Positions 33,357-40,478 of a DNA stretch of 40,478 bases are shown piece after piece. The DNA comes from Kiritimatiellales bacterium. GTDB taxonomy: Bacteria > Verrucomicrobiota > Kiritimatiellia > Kiritimatiellales > Pontiellaceae. The translations under genes were made by a program, and so were the position numbers. The stretch's first letter is position 1. Every line of letters begins with the position of its first letter. A model generated the notes under the pieces. The model did not search any database. It was given only the letters and a program-made list of their open reading frames with translations, and was not told the origin of the DNA. The DNA lies in the NCBI GenBank assembly GCA_021734345.1, contig JAIPJC010000015.1:1-40478 (forward strand), written 5' to 3'.

Positions 33357-34597
33357 CAGCAAAACTCCTCGATGGTTTGCTGAAGGGCGTAGACGGCGGC
33401 GCGCAGCTCGTCGTCGGTGATGATCAGCGGCGGCATGAGGTAGAACATCGTGCCGAGCGGGCGGAAGAGGTAGCCCTGCTCGAAGAGCGATTGTTTGATC
33501 TTCGCGATCAACGGTTTTGTATCGAGATTGAGTTCCACAACACCGATCATGCCGAGGAAGCGCAGTTCCTTCACGCATTCGAGTTCCGCCATCGGCAACA
33601 TCCACTGCTTCAACTTTTCCGCCATCTCGGCGGAGCGGGCGACAGTGTCCTCGGCTTCGTATATGTCGAGCGCGGCCAGTGCAGCGGCGCAGCCGATCGG
33701 ATGTCCGGCAAACGTGTTGCCGTGGTAGAAGGTGTGGTCTTCCGGCGTGTCGGAGAAGGTGTCGTAGATCTTGTCCTTCACGATGCAGGCGCTCAACGGC
33801 ATGTAGCCCGCCGTCAGCGCCTTGCCAACGCAGACCATGTCTGGGTCGATACCGGCGTGGTTGAACGCAAAGCGTTTTCCGGTGCGGCCGAAGCCCATCG
33901 CCACTTCGTCGACGATCAACAGCACGTCGTTGGCGGTGCAGCAGTCTGCCAGCTTTCCCAGATAGCCGGCGGAATACATTTTCATGCCCGCCGAACCGAG
34001 GCAGAGCGGCTCGACGATCACGGCCGCGAGTTTATCTTTGTGTTGTTCAATCACCTTCCGGCTGGGTTCAAAATCGCCGTCGGTCGGGAAGGGAAGCTTG
34101 GCGGGATGCGATACGGTTTTTGCGAACGGCTTGTGGAATCCATCGACAAAGCCGACGCCCAGTGCACCGAGCGAATCGCCGTGGTAGCCCTGGTCCATGC
34201 CGATCAGCCAATTTTTTTCCGGGCGGCCAAGGTTGTACCAGTATTGCACGGCGATCTTCAGCGCGGCCTCCACCGCACTGCAACCATCGCTCGCAAAAAC
34301 GGAATGGCGCTCCGGTGTTGGCATCAGATGCGCCAACCGGTCGGCCAGCTCCAGCACTTTCGGATGCGTTAGGCTGCCGGTAATGCTGTGTTGCAGAACG
34401 CCCGCCTGCTCCTGAATGGCCTTCACCACCTGCGGGTGGCCATGCCCCAGTGCGCACGCCCACCAGCTCGAAACAACATCGACATACCGGTTACCCGCAT
34501 CGTCGAAGAGATAAATCCCCTCGCCGCGCACCATGTTCGGCACGCCCTTCTCGATCGCCGAAAACGGCGTGTAGGGATGGAAGATGCGGTTTTTCAT
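33356..34597 (-). CDS. bioA: Adenosylmethionine-8-amino-7-oxononanoate aminotransferase
   Basis: A 413-residue PLP enzyme starting at ATG 34597, which overlaps the bioD stop (ATGA). It carries the BioA hallmark SSWWACALGHGHP (43-55), a PLP-phosphate site, Asp230 in LLIVDEVAMGFGRTG, and Schiff-base Lys259 (VGKALTAGYMPLSA). The length is normal (about 420-430). It converts KAPA to DAPA using S-adenosylmethionine as amino donor, the antepenultimate step of biotin synthesis, in the cytosol. It sits between bioD and the receptor-like gene in one coupled operon. Confidence 0.96.
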   Translation of the reverse strand: MKNRIFHPYTPFSAIEKGVPNMVRGEGIYLFDDAGNRYVDVVSSWWACALGHGHPQVVKAIQEQAGVLQHSITGSLTHPKVLELADRLAHLMPTPERHSVFASDGCSAVEAALKIAVQYWYNLGRPEKNWLIGMDQGYHGDSLGALGVGFVDGFHKPFAKTVSHPAKLPFPTDGDFEPSRKVIEQHKDKLAAVIVEPLCLGSAGMKMYSAGYLGKLADCCTANDVLLIVDEVAMGFGRTGKRFAFNHAGIDPDMVCVGKALTAGYMPLSACIVKDKIYDTFSDTPEDHTFYHGNTFAGHPIGCAAALAALDIYEAEDTVARSAEMAEKLKQWMLPMAELECVKELRFLGMIGVVELNLDTKPLIAKIKQSLFEQGYLFRPLGTMFYLMPPLIITDDELRAAVYALQQTIEEFC

Positions 34598-35379
34598 ATC
34601 GCAAGTTGGTTCACGATCTTTTCGATTTCGGCGACGACGGGGATGGGGAGATTGGCGTAGTCGGGATTGGTTGTTTGAAGCTGGGGGCAGTAGGGGATGG
34701 TTCCGAGGATTTTAACTTTGCCGAATTGTTCGATGGCGGCGGCGTTGTCATCTTCGATGATCCCCGTTTCGCCGGGTGTGCTGGCAACGAAAACGACACC
34801 GGCGATATCAAGCCCGTCGGAACGCAGGGCGCGGATGGAGAGCAGGGTGTGATTGATGGTGCCGAGGCCGGGGCGTGCGGCGATCAGGATCGGGAGCTTC
34901 ATGGCCTGCATCAGGTCGAGCATGGTTTCGTGGCGGTTGAGCGGCACCATGATGCCGCCTGCACCTTCGGCCACGATATAGCCGTATTCCGCGGCCAGCG
35001 TCCGCGCAGCGATGACGATTTCAGCGATTTCGATTTCCGTCCCGGCCATCTCGGCGGCGAGGTGTGGCGAGCAGGCGGGTTCGAAGCGATAGGGAGCCAT
35101 GGATCGATAGGTTCCGAAATCAACCTCCATCGAGGCCATTGAAAGCGAGTAGTCTAAATCAGGCGCAGAAAGGCCTTGGGCTTTAGGCTTTAGGCTTTGG
35201 GATTCTTGGTTCCTAAAGTCTAAAGCCTTTGGATTAAAGCCTTCTGCCTTACAGCCGGTCTGCACGGGTTTCATCGGAACGGCATTGATGCCGCGGTGGC
35301 GGAGCTCGGCGAGCAGGAGCGCGGAGAGTGCGGTTTTCCCGATGCCGGTGTCCGTTCCTGTAACAAAGATCCCATTCAT
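34594..35379 (-). CDS. bioD: Dethiobiotin synthetase with an in-frame insertion
   Basis: A 261-residue protein; ATG 35379 has AAGGTG upstream. It shows the P-loop GTDTGIGKT (8-16), the substrate motif MKPVQTGC (36-43) and the later EGAGGIMVPL and GLGTINHTLLS motifs. BioD closes the ureido ring of DAPA with CO2 and ATP. The family norm is about 225 residues; the extra length is mostly a block at about 44-69 (KAEGFNPKALDF...SLKPKAQ) encoded by an AT-rich palindrome at 35171-35252, right after MKPVQTGC. The rest of the protein looks normal and the frame is kept, so it is probably active. It is coupled to bioA by ATGA. Confidence 0.94.
   Translation of the reverse strand: MNGIFVTGTDTGIGKTALSALLLAELRHRGINAVPMKPVQTGCKAEGFNPKALDFRNQESQSLKPKAQGLSAPDLDYSLSMASMEVDFGTYRSMAPYRFEPACSPHLAAEMAGTEIEIAEIVIAARTLAAEYGYIVAEGAGGIMVPLNRHETMLDLMQAMKLPILIAARPGLGTINHTLLSIRALRSDGLDIAGVVFVASTPGETGIIEDDNAAAIEQFGKVKILGTIPYCPQLQTTNPDYANLPIPVVAEIEKIVNQLAI
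35171..35252. repeat. AT-rich palindromic insertion inside bioD
   Basis: Arms GGCTTTAGGCTTTAGG (35179-35194) and CCTAAAGTCTAAAGCC (35212-35227) pair over 16 bp with one G-T pair and a 17-nt loop. The stretch is far richer in A+T than the rest of bioD and adds about 26 residues in frame at a point where BioD proteins have no such segment. Confidence 0.8.
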
Positions 35380-35399
35380 GCGGGCACCTTGCCTGAAAA

Positions 35400-36164
35400 C
35401 TATTTGGTCAGCAAGAACGTAGCGGTTTCGTAGGTGGCGTAGACGCCGCCGTCGGTGGTGAAGCTTTCCTGGTAGTCGGCGACGAGCTGGCTGAGTTCGG
35501 TCCGGCTGAGCGGCGCGTTGCCCGCGCTGACTTTTCCCCCGGTGACACCCTGTTCGTGGATGGCTTGGAAGAACGCGCGCGCATCGTCGTACAGGATCTC
35601 TTCTTCGCTGTGCATGCGCCGTTCGATCCGGAAACCGGCGGCTCCGAGCGCGGCGACGGTTTCTTCGTAGGTCGGCAGCGAAATGAGCGGAGTTTTTTCG
35701 GGCGCGATTTCCTGCCGAAGGTCATGCAGCTCCTTCAAGGTGCCGCTCAGCATCATGCCGAGGGCGAAGGTGCCGCCGGGCTCCAGGCACTGGAAAATAT
35801 TCGCGCAGGTGGCGGTCAGGTCGACGACCCAGTGCAGTGCGGCGCTCGAAACGATCAGCGGATAGGGGTCGTTGCCGCGGTAGGTTTGGGCATCGGCGAC
35901 GATCCAGTTGATCTGCGGGAATCGTGTAAACTTTGACCGGCTGTGCGTGACCATTTTTTCGGCGACGTCGACCGCGTCGATCAGTACATCGGGGAAGTGC
36001 TCGGCCAGCAGGCGGGTTAGTTGTCCGGTTCCTGCACCGAGTTCGAGGATCTGTTCGGGGTATATTTCCGGCAGGAAGGCCACCACCGATTGTGCCAGCG
36101 CCAGCTGTGGGCGGGCGTGGCGGTCGTAGGTTTCGGCTGCGGCTGAAAAACGATGTCCGATCAT
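35400..36164 (-). CDS. bioC: Malonyl-ACP O-methyltransferase
   Basis: A 254-residue methyltransferase. ATG 36164 (MIGHRFSAAAETYDRHA) is chosen because BioC proteins begin at this FSxAAxxYDxHA motif, although the frame is open to 36218. SAM-binding motif I is ILELGAGTGQLTRLL (39-53), with a following acidic DAVDVAEKMV strand end and SSAALHWVVD. BioC methylates malonyl-ACP so that the fatty acid machinery can build the pimeloyl chain. It leads the bioC-bioD-bioA-receptor operon and is 20 bases from bioD. A bioH-type esterase partner is encoded in the neighbouring operon. Confidence 0.92.
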   Translation of the reverse strand: MIGHRFSAAAETYDRHARPQLALAQSVVAFLPEIYPEQILELGAGTGQLTRLLAEHFPDVLIDAVDVAEKMVTHSRSKFTRFPQINWIVADAQTYRGNDPYPLIVSSAALHWVVDLTATCANIFQCLEPGGTFALGMMLSGTLKELHDLRQEIAPEKTPLISLPTYEETVAALGAAGFRIERRMHSEEEILYDDARAFFQAIHEQGVTGGKVSAGNAPLSRTELSQLVADYQESFTTDGGVYATYETATFLLTK

Positions 36165-36316
36165 TGGAAGTCCCCTGAATTCGGCGGAAGGTCTACGGTA
36201 TTTGAGGGGGCAATGCAATCTCTGGGTGTCGCGGATGTGCCGGGTGCGGAAACCGAATTGGATTCCAAAAATGGGCGTGTGCGGTTATATTGCCGACCAC
36301 TGGAAAAAGAGGGGGT

Positions 36317-36907
36317 ATGAAAAAGAAAATCCTCGATCGTTATCCCTGCGACAGCCGTGGCTTGCGCATCGTCGATATTGCCGCGCAGCGCGTCAACGAC
36401 CTTTACGACGATTTCGACAAGAACGCCCCGTTCCTGAAGAAAGGGCTGAACGACTTCATGGTGGAATACCTGATCGAATCGGTTCGCGAGCTCGGAAAGG
36501 AGAATTTCCTCGTCAACTTTTCGTTGGCCGAGGAGCTTGATCCGTCGGTCAAGGAGCGCGTCCGTAAAAGCATCGGAAGTTATTTCGACTATCTGCTCGA
36601 AAAGAACCTTCGGCAAATACACACCATCTTCCGCACCGCCAGCATCCTCTTGCTGCTGGGCGCGGTCTTGCTCACGGGATCCATCTACATGACCCATAAT
36701 CGCGCGTTGAACGACTCCGTGGTGAACAACGTCCTTTCCGAAGGCTTGATCATCGCCTCATGGGTTTCGCTCTGGGAAGCGCTGGCGGGCTTCCTTTTGA
36801 ACTGGCAGCCGGCCATGCGCGACCGGTTCATCTATCGCCGTCTACTGCGCAGCGAGGTGACCTTCAACCGCATGTCGGTTCCAGAAACGCCCGAAGTTCC
36901 TTCATGA
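36317..36907 (+). CDS. Small membrane protein of unknown function between the two biotin operons
   Basis: A 196-residue protein; ATG 36317 (MKKKILDRYPCDSRG) follows AGAGGGGG, better than an upstream in-frame ATG at 36290. About 115 soluble, charged residues (KKGLNDFMVEYLIESVRELG) are followed by two membrane helices (ASILLLLGAVLLTGSIYM and EGLIIASWVSLWEALAGFLL) and a basic tail (RDRFIYRRLLRSEV). No family was recognised. It runs opposite to the bio genes, diverges from bioC, and its last 44 bases overlap the 3' end of the bioH-like gene. Its presence splits the biotin cluster; a link to biotin is not shown. Confidence 0.75.
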   Translation: MKKKILDRYPCDSRGLRIVDIAAQRVNDLYDDFDKNAPFLKKGLNDFMVEYLIESVRELGKENFLVNFSLAEELDPSVKERVRKSIGSYFDYLLEKNLRQIHTIFRTASILLLLGAVLLTGSIYMTHNRALNDSVVNNVLSEGLIIASWVSLWEALAGFLLNWQPAMRDRFIYRRLLRSEVTFNRMSVPETPEVPS

Positions 36908-37526
36908 CCGCTGCGAAGTGATGGGCGGGCAGGGCGTGGCCGTCGTTTTCAAAAATCTTGAGTTGGCTGTCGGGCAGGTTTTTGTGCAGCCACCCGGAAG
37001 CCGACGGGGGAATGATCCGGTCGTCGGCACCGTGCAGCAGCAGCACCGGGATTCCAATGTTTGGAACCTTTCCGCGCACGTCCGATGCCAGCAGATATTC
37101 AAGTCCGGCGACGAGGTCTTCCGTTCCATCGCAACGCGGCAGGATGCCGCGTCTACTTTGCTTGTGCGGATAGTGGACGTTTTTAAAAAACTCCTCGAGT
37201 ACCGCTTCGGGGTTGCGCTGGAGCTGGAGAATCATGCGGCGCAATACCTTTTCCGGTGTGCCGCAGGCATAACCTTCGCCTGCGCAGAACTTGGCCGTCG
37301 ATGAAATCAGCACCAGCTTCTTGCAGCTTTCCGGCAGTAGCTCCATCGCCAGCAACCCGCCCATCGAACCGGTGACGATATAGTCGCTGTCGGGAATCCT
37401 GCGCTCGTCCAGCACGTGTGCGCCGGTCATCAGCCGCACATCGAATCTGTCCGCAAGCGCATCGCCCATTGGTTGAATGGCTTCAACGCCGTGCGCCCAT
37501 CCCGATATGATTAAAACCGATTTCAT
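36864..37526 (-). CDS. Pimeloyl-ACP methyl ester esterase-like hydrolase (BioH/BioG type)
   Basis: A 220-residue alpha/beta hydrolase; ATG 37526 overlaps the bioF stop (ATGA). The likely triad is Ser54 in VTGSMGGLLA, Asp169 in HGADDRIIPP and His197 in NDGHALP. It is shorter than BioH and nearer BioG in size. Its operon with bioF and the nearby bioC support removal of the methyl ester from pimeloyl-ACP methyl ester. Residues 125-132 (RRGILPRC) are encoded by a palindromic repeat (37131-37156) also found in the TPR gene at the left end. The insert lies in the lid region before the GLEYLLASDVR helix, away from the triad. Whether it is BioH, BioG or another esterase type cannot be told by eye. 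Confidence 0.8.
   Translation of the reverse strand: MKSVLIISGWAHGVEAIQPMGDALADRFDVRLMTGAHVLDERRIPDSDYIVTGSMGGLLAMELLPESCKKLVLISSTAKFCAGEGYACGTPEKVLRRMILQLQRNPEAVLEEFFKNVHYPHKQSRRGILPRCDGTEDLVAGLEYLLASDVRGKVPNIGIPVLLLHGADDRIIPPSASGWLHKNLPDSQLKIFENDGHALPAHHFAAVMKELRAFLEPTCG
37131..37156. repeat. REP-like palindrome in frame inside the bioH-like gene
   Basis: On the minus strand a GTAG-headed hairpin with stem ACGCGGC/GCCGCGT. It matches the element at 373-398 at 23 of 26 positions, and two of the three changes are compensatory in the stem (A-T pair to C-G pair). Both are read in the same frame and give RRGILPRC. Confidence 0.85.
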
Positions 37527-38683
37527 TTTTTCATTGCAGAGACGATGGCCTTAGCGGCGTGTTCGAGGTCGTCGACGTGGTGGGCGAGGGTGACGGATAG
37601 GCGCAGGCGGGCGGAGCCGGCAGGGACGGTCGGCGGACGGATGGCGGCGGCGATGATGCCTTCACCGCGCAGTTTTTGCGAAATGGCGACGGCCTTGTTG
37701 TTGTCGCCGATGACGACGGGGATGATCTGGCTTTGGCTCTGCAATGTATCGAGTCCGGCGGCGTGGAGTAGCGAACGAAAATAATCGGCGTTGGCCTGCA
37801 GAATCGAGCCGAGCCGCGGGCTGGCTTCGAGCACGTCCATGATGCCGAGCGCCGCGCCGATGACGGCGGGTGGTGGAGCGGTGGTGTAGATGAAGGCGCG
37901 CGCGGAGTTGACCATTAGGCTTCGCAGGTTTTCGGAGCAGGCGACGAAGCCGCCATAGCCCGCGAACGCCTTGCTCATCGTGCCCATTGAAACGGTGACG
38001 GATTTTTCAAGGCCGTATTCTCGGATCAGCCCCGCGCCATGGGGGCCGAAGGTGCCGGACGCGTGCGCCTCGTCGACCATCAGCATTGCACTGTGCTTTT
38101 CGGCCAGCGCGGCGATTTCGGCCAGCGGCGCGATGTCGCCATCCATGCTGAAGACGGATTCGGTGATGACGAGTTTCCGGCCCGGCGCGTCGGCATGTTG
38201 TTCGAGCCGCTGTTTCAACGATTGGACATCGTTGTGGGCGAAGCGGACGAGCTTGGCGCCGGAGAGTTTGCAGGCGTCGATCATGCTGGCGTGGACGAGC
38301 TTGTCGGCAAAGACGAGGTCGTCGCGACCGGCGAGTACAGGGATGGTTCCGGCGTTGGCCATGTAGCCCGAGCCGAAGACGAGCGCGGCGGGATAACCTT
38401 TTTCCTGGGCGAGCCGGGCTTCGAGTTCTTCGTGGATCGGCAGGGTTCCGGCGACGAGCCGCGAGGAGGTCGAGCCGACGCCATAGAGGTCCAGCGCTTC
38501 CCGTGCGCGATCCATCACATGGCGGTGGTGGGCGAGATCGAGGTAGTCGTTGCTCGAAAAGTTGAGCACGGTATTGCCGTCGACGGTGATTTTTCCGCCG
38601 ACTTCGGGATAGGCGCGGGCGGTGCGTTCCAGTCCGAGGGATCGGGCTTCGTCGAGTATCGGTTGTATCCAGTCTTCACGCAT
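37523..38683 (-). CDS. bioF: 8-amino-7-oxononanoate synthase
   Basis: A 386-residue PLP enzyme. The frame is open to 38800, but ATG 38683 (MREDWIQPILDEARSLGLER) aligns with the usual BioF N-terminus and avoids overlap with the divergent SDR gene. No good ribosome site is seen at any start. Motifs include NFSSNDYLDL, VFSMDGDIAPL, Asp204/His207 (VDEAHASGTFG), Schiff-base Lys238 (TMSKAFAGYGG) and IRPPTVPAGSARLRL. It condenses pimeloyl-ACP with alanine to give KAPA. It is the first gene of the bioF-bioH-like operon, joined by ATGA. An AON synthase versus KBL split is settled by the bio context. Confidence 0.95.
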   Translation of the reverse strand: MREDWIQPILDEARSLGLERTARAYPEVGGKITVDGNTVLNFSSNDYLDLAHHRHVMDRAREALDLYGVGSTSSRLVAGTLPIHEELEARLAQEKGYPAALVFGSGYMANAGTIPVLAGRDDLVFADKLVHASMIDACKLSGAKLVRFAHNDVQSLKQRLEQHADAPGRKLVITESVFSMDGDIAPLAEIAALAEKHSAMLMVDEAHASGTFGPHGAGLIREYGLEKSVTVSMGTMSKAFAGYGGFVACSENLRSLMVNSARAFIYTTAPPPAVIGAALGIMDVLEASPRLGSILQANADYFRSLLHAAGLDTLQSQSQIIPVVIGDNNKAVAISQKLRGEGIIAAAIRPPTVPAGSARLRLSVTLAHHVDDLEHAAKAIVSAMKK

Positions 38684-38726
38684 GAGCCGTACTTTGTCGA
38701 AGTCGGCGGAACGATGCAACATCGCT

Positions 38727-38754
38727 TTGACAACCGGTTTAATCGGATTAAAGT
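38727..38754 (+). promoter_or_regulatory. Probable promoter of the SDR gene
   Basis: TTGACA (38727-38732) and TAAAGT (38749-38754) with 16-bp spacing, followed by AAGGGAG and ATG 38783. A small palindrome TTTAATCGGATTAAA overlaps the -10 and could be an operator; it does not match the BirA site. Confidence 0.5.
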
Positions 38755-38782
38755 AGCCCCCGTATAAAGGGAGCAAAAGGCT

Positions 38783-39574
38783 ATGGACTTGGGATTGCAC
38801 GGCAAGGTGGCGATGGTGGCGGCTTCGAGCAAGGGGCTGGGGTACGGGATTGCCCGCGAGCTGGCGCGCGAAGGCGCACTGGTTTCGATCGGCAGCCGGA
38901 CGGGGTCGGACGTATTCGATGCCGCCGAGGTGCTGATCGAGGAAACCAGTGGCGAGGTGCTGCCCAACGTGCTGGATGTCTCCGATCCCGACTCCATTGC
39001 CCTGTGGGTGGAAAAGACGATCGATGCGTTTGGCGGCGTCGATATGCTGGTGGTCAATGCCGGCGGGCCGCCGGCCGGGAACTTCGACCAGTTCGACGAC
39101 GATGCCTGGCAGGATGCCTTCGAGCTGACGCTGATGAGTGCCGTCCGGATGATCCGCGCCGTACTGCCATCAATGCGCACCGCAGGCGGCGGATCGATCC
39201 TGACCATTACGTCGAGCGCGGTGAAGGAGCCGATCGATTTCCTACTGCTCTCCAACGTCATGCGGTCGGGCGTCACCAGCCTCGCCAAGAGTTTGGCGCA
39301 GCAGCTCGCGCCGGAAAACATCCGGGTCAACAACCTGATGCCGGGGCGGATCGATACCGACCGCGTCCAGTCCTTGGATGAAAGAAGCGCAAAGGCCCGC
39401 GGCCTTTCGGTGGAGGAAATCAAGGCGGCCAACGAACTCGGCATTCCGCTGCGCCGCTACGGCACCATCGAGGAGTTCGGTCGGCTCGGGGCCTTCCTGC
39501 TTTCCGATGCCGCCAGCTACATCACCGGCCAAACCATCGCCGTCGATGGCGGTGCGATCAAGACGGTTTGGTGA
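38783..39574 (+). CDS. Atypical short-chain dehydrogenase/reductase lacking the YxxxK motif
   Basis: A 263-residue Rossmann protein; ATG 38783 follows AAGGGAG and AAAGG. It keeps the SDR frame: a nucleotide-binding turn (AASSKGLGYGIA, not the exact TGxxxGxG), LDVSD, NAGG (92-95), Ser144 (TITSSAVKEP), and a C-terminal DAASYITGQTIAVDGG. Where SDRs have YxxxK, this reads SNVMR, so both Tyr and Lys are missing. This matches the known FabG-like subgroup that lacks the catalytic tetrad (P. aeruginosa and Aeropyrum members). It may bind nucleotide without standard reduction or use other residues. It diverges from bioF; a role in biotin is not indicated. Confidence 0.88.
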   Translation: MDLGLHGKVAMVAASSKGLGYGIARELAREGALVSIGSRTGSDVFDAAEVLIEETSGEVLPNVLDVSDPDSIALWVEKTIDAFGGVDMLVVNAGGPPAGNFDQFDDDAWQDAFELTLMSAVRMIRAVLPSMRTAGGGSILTITSSAVKEPIDFLLLSNVMRSGVTSLAKSLAQQLAPENIRVNNLMPGRIDTDRVQSLDERSAKARGLSVEEIKAANELGIPLRRYGTIEEFGRLGAFLLSDAASYITGQTIAVDGGAIKTVW

Positions 39575-39635
39575 AAAAATGACGATTGATCCGTGACGCG
39601 TGAACATCCCTCACGGCTCGCTGGAAGGATAAAGA

Positions 39636-40478
39636 ATGAACCTCAACACACTCGGGGAAACCAAAATCTGTGTCAGCCCCATCACGATCGGCGCATGGCA
39701 GCTGGGCGGACCGCTCTTTTTCGACGGCAAGCCGGACGGGCATCCCGATCCCGGGAAGGAAAACGTCATCCGCATGATTCATGAGCTGGGCGATCTCGGC
39801 GTGAATGCGATCGATACGGCGGAACAATATAGCGCGGGCGAATCGGAGCGGCGCGTCGGCGAGGCACTGAAAGATCGGCGCGATGCGTGGGTGGTTTCCT
39901 CCAAGTTCGGCTACCGGGTCGGTCCGAACAACGCGCGCGAGGACGACTCCAGTCCCGGCACCATCCTGCCGAGTCTTGAGGGATCGCTGAAACGGCTGGG
40001 TACGGACCACATCGACATCTATCTCTACCACTGCGCGCCTAAAATTGAAGATCTCGAGGCCGGCCGCGCGATTCTCGAAACTGCCAAGGCCCAGGGGAAG
40101 ATCCGTGCGTACGGGATTTCGACCAACGATATCGGGCTATTGGAAAAGTTGGTGGAGCATGAGGCGGTCGACGTCGTCCAATTCCACACCAACCTGCTCG
40201 ACGAGCATTCCAGGGTCTGGAAGCTTTGCCGTGACAATAATCTCGGAACGCAACTGCGGGGTGTGATGGCACAAGGACGATTAAGTGGGAAATATTTCAA
40301 CTGTAAGCCCGAGTTTCGTTCCGACGACAACCGTTCCAATTGGTGCAAGGACGAGGACTATTCCCGCTTTGCGGTGCTGGCGGCTTGCCTGCCAGAAGGC
40401 ATGACCATGGCGCAGGCGTCCATCCGCTGGATCCTCGACCGTCCCGGTGCGCACACTATCTGCATGGGCGCGAAGAAC
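39636..40478 (+). CDS. Aldo/keto reductase, partial at its 3' end
   Basis: 281 codons are seen before the window edge, from ATG 39636 (MNLNTLGETKICVSPITIGA), with GAAGGA upstream. It has the AKR catalytic set: Asp in NAIDTAEQY, Tyr in EQYSAGESE, Lys in VSSKFGYRVG and His in DIYLYHCAP, on a TIM-barrel pattern. The C-terminal WILDRPGAHTICMGAKN is the NADPH-binding end, so little is missing. It is probably a general aldehyde or ketone reductase (yeast beta-subunit or Tas-like branch). It follows the SDR gene by 61 bases and may share its transcript. Confidence 0.9.
   Translation, partial: MNLNTLGETKICVSPITIGAWQLGGPLFFDGKPDGHPDPGKENVIRMIHELGDLGVNAIDTAEQYSAGESERRVGEALKDRRDAWVVSSKFGYRVGPNNAREDDSSPGTILPSLEGSLKRLGTDHIDIYLYHCAPKIEDLEAGRAILETAKAQGKIRAYGISTNDIGLLEKLVEHEAVDVVQFHTNLLDEHSRVWKLCRDNNLGTQLRGVMAQGRLSGKYFNCKPEFRSDDNRSNWCKDEDYSRFAVLAACLPEGMTMAQASIRWILDRPGAHTICMGAKN

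Noticed and set aside
36165-36316. Clear promoters between bioC and the divergent membrane gene
   Set aside because: Only weak -35/-10 pairs with poor spacing could be found on either strand, so none was annotated.
38727-38755. BirA (biotin repressor) operator near bioF
   Set aside because: The palindromes AACCGGTT and TTTAATCGGATTAAA lack the long-spaced TTGTAAACC/GGTTTACAA pattern of BirA sites.
38684-38800. Longer bioF start at 38800 or 38722
   Set aside because: Both precede the normal BioF N-terminus, the longer one overlaps the SDR start, and neither has a ribosome site.
39594-39622. Terminator hairpin between the SDR and aldo/keto reductase genes
   Set aside because: The stem CCGTGA/TCACGG has only six pairs, a 14-nt loop and no T-run, so it is not a convincing terminator.

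Overview
The window looks like the chromosome of a Gram-negative bacterium. It encodes outer-membrane beta-barrels, Lol-type lipoproteins and a tripartite efflux pump. The mix of a Bat/MoxR operon, secreted proteins with Ca-binding repeats, many hybrid sensor kinases and genome-wide palindromic repeats suggests the PVC group (Kiritimatiellota or Verrucomicrobiota). That placement is inference, because no rRNA or universal marker gene is present. No tRNA, rRNA or CRISPR array was seen.

Layout: (1) 1-5337, minus strand: a MoxR-DUF58-BatD/DUF4381-like-BatA-BatB-TPR operon, almost all joined by ATGA stop/start overlaps; the TPR gene runs off the left edge. (2) 5507-11888, plus: a TetR repressor with an AcrR-like operator, a membrane fusion protein, and one 1501-codon gene that fuses an RND pump to its outer-membrane channel lipoprotein. 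A UspA gene converges on it. (3) 12709-17245: a GTG-started secreted alpha/beta hydrolase with Ca-binding loops, a second secreted protein with a G10 tract, and a short remnant of a paralogue of the hydrolase. (4) 17220-23125, minus: an operon of a ketoacyl synthase with an altered active site, a possible 66-codon gene and two coupled histidine kinases. (5) 23308-27469, plus: a sigma-54 promoter, a FadL/TodX-like porin, a receiver-kinase lacking its phospho-accepting His, and a PCMH/VAO-type flavoprotein. This could be an uptake and oxidation unit for a hydrophobic, possibly aromatic, compound. (6) 27559-30617: PlsY, a GNAT-class V aminotransferase fusion, and a REP-associated transposase (RAYT) bracketed by REP-like palindromes. 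(7) 30624-38683: an RdgC-like gene, then two biotin operons on the minus strand, bioC-bioD-bioA-(TonB-receptor-like) and bioF-bioH-like, split by a plus-strand two-TM gene. bioB is not in the window. (8) 38783-40478, plus: an atypical SDR and an aldo/keto reductase cut by the right edge.

The main surprises are: an RND-OMF polyprotein with an internal lipobox; palindromic repeats inserted in frame inside protein genes (the TPR gene, bioH-like and bioD), resembling the Rickettsia palindromic elements; a half-plug TonB-receptor-like barrel translationally coupled to bioA; and several enzymes or sensors lacking canonical catalytic residues.
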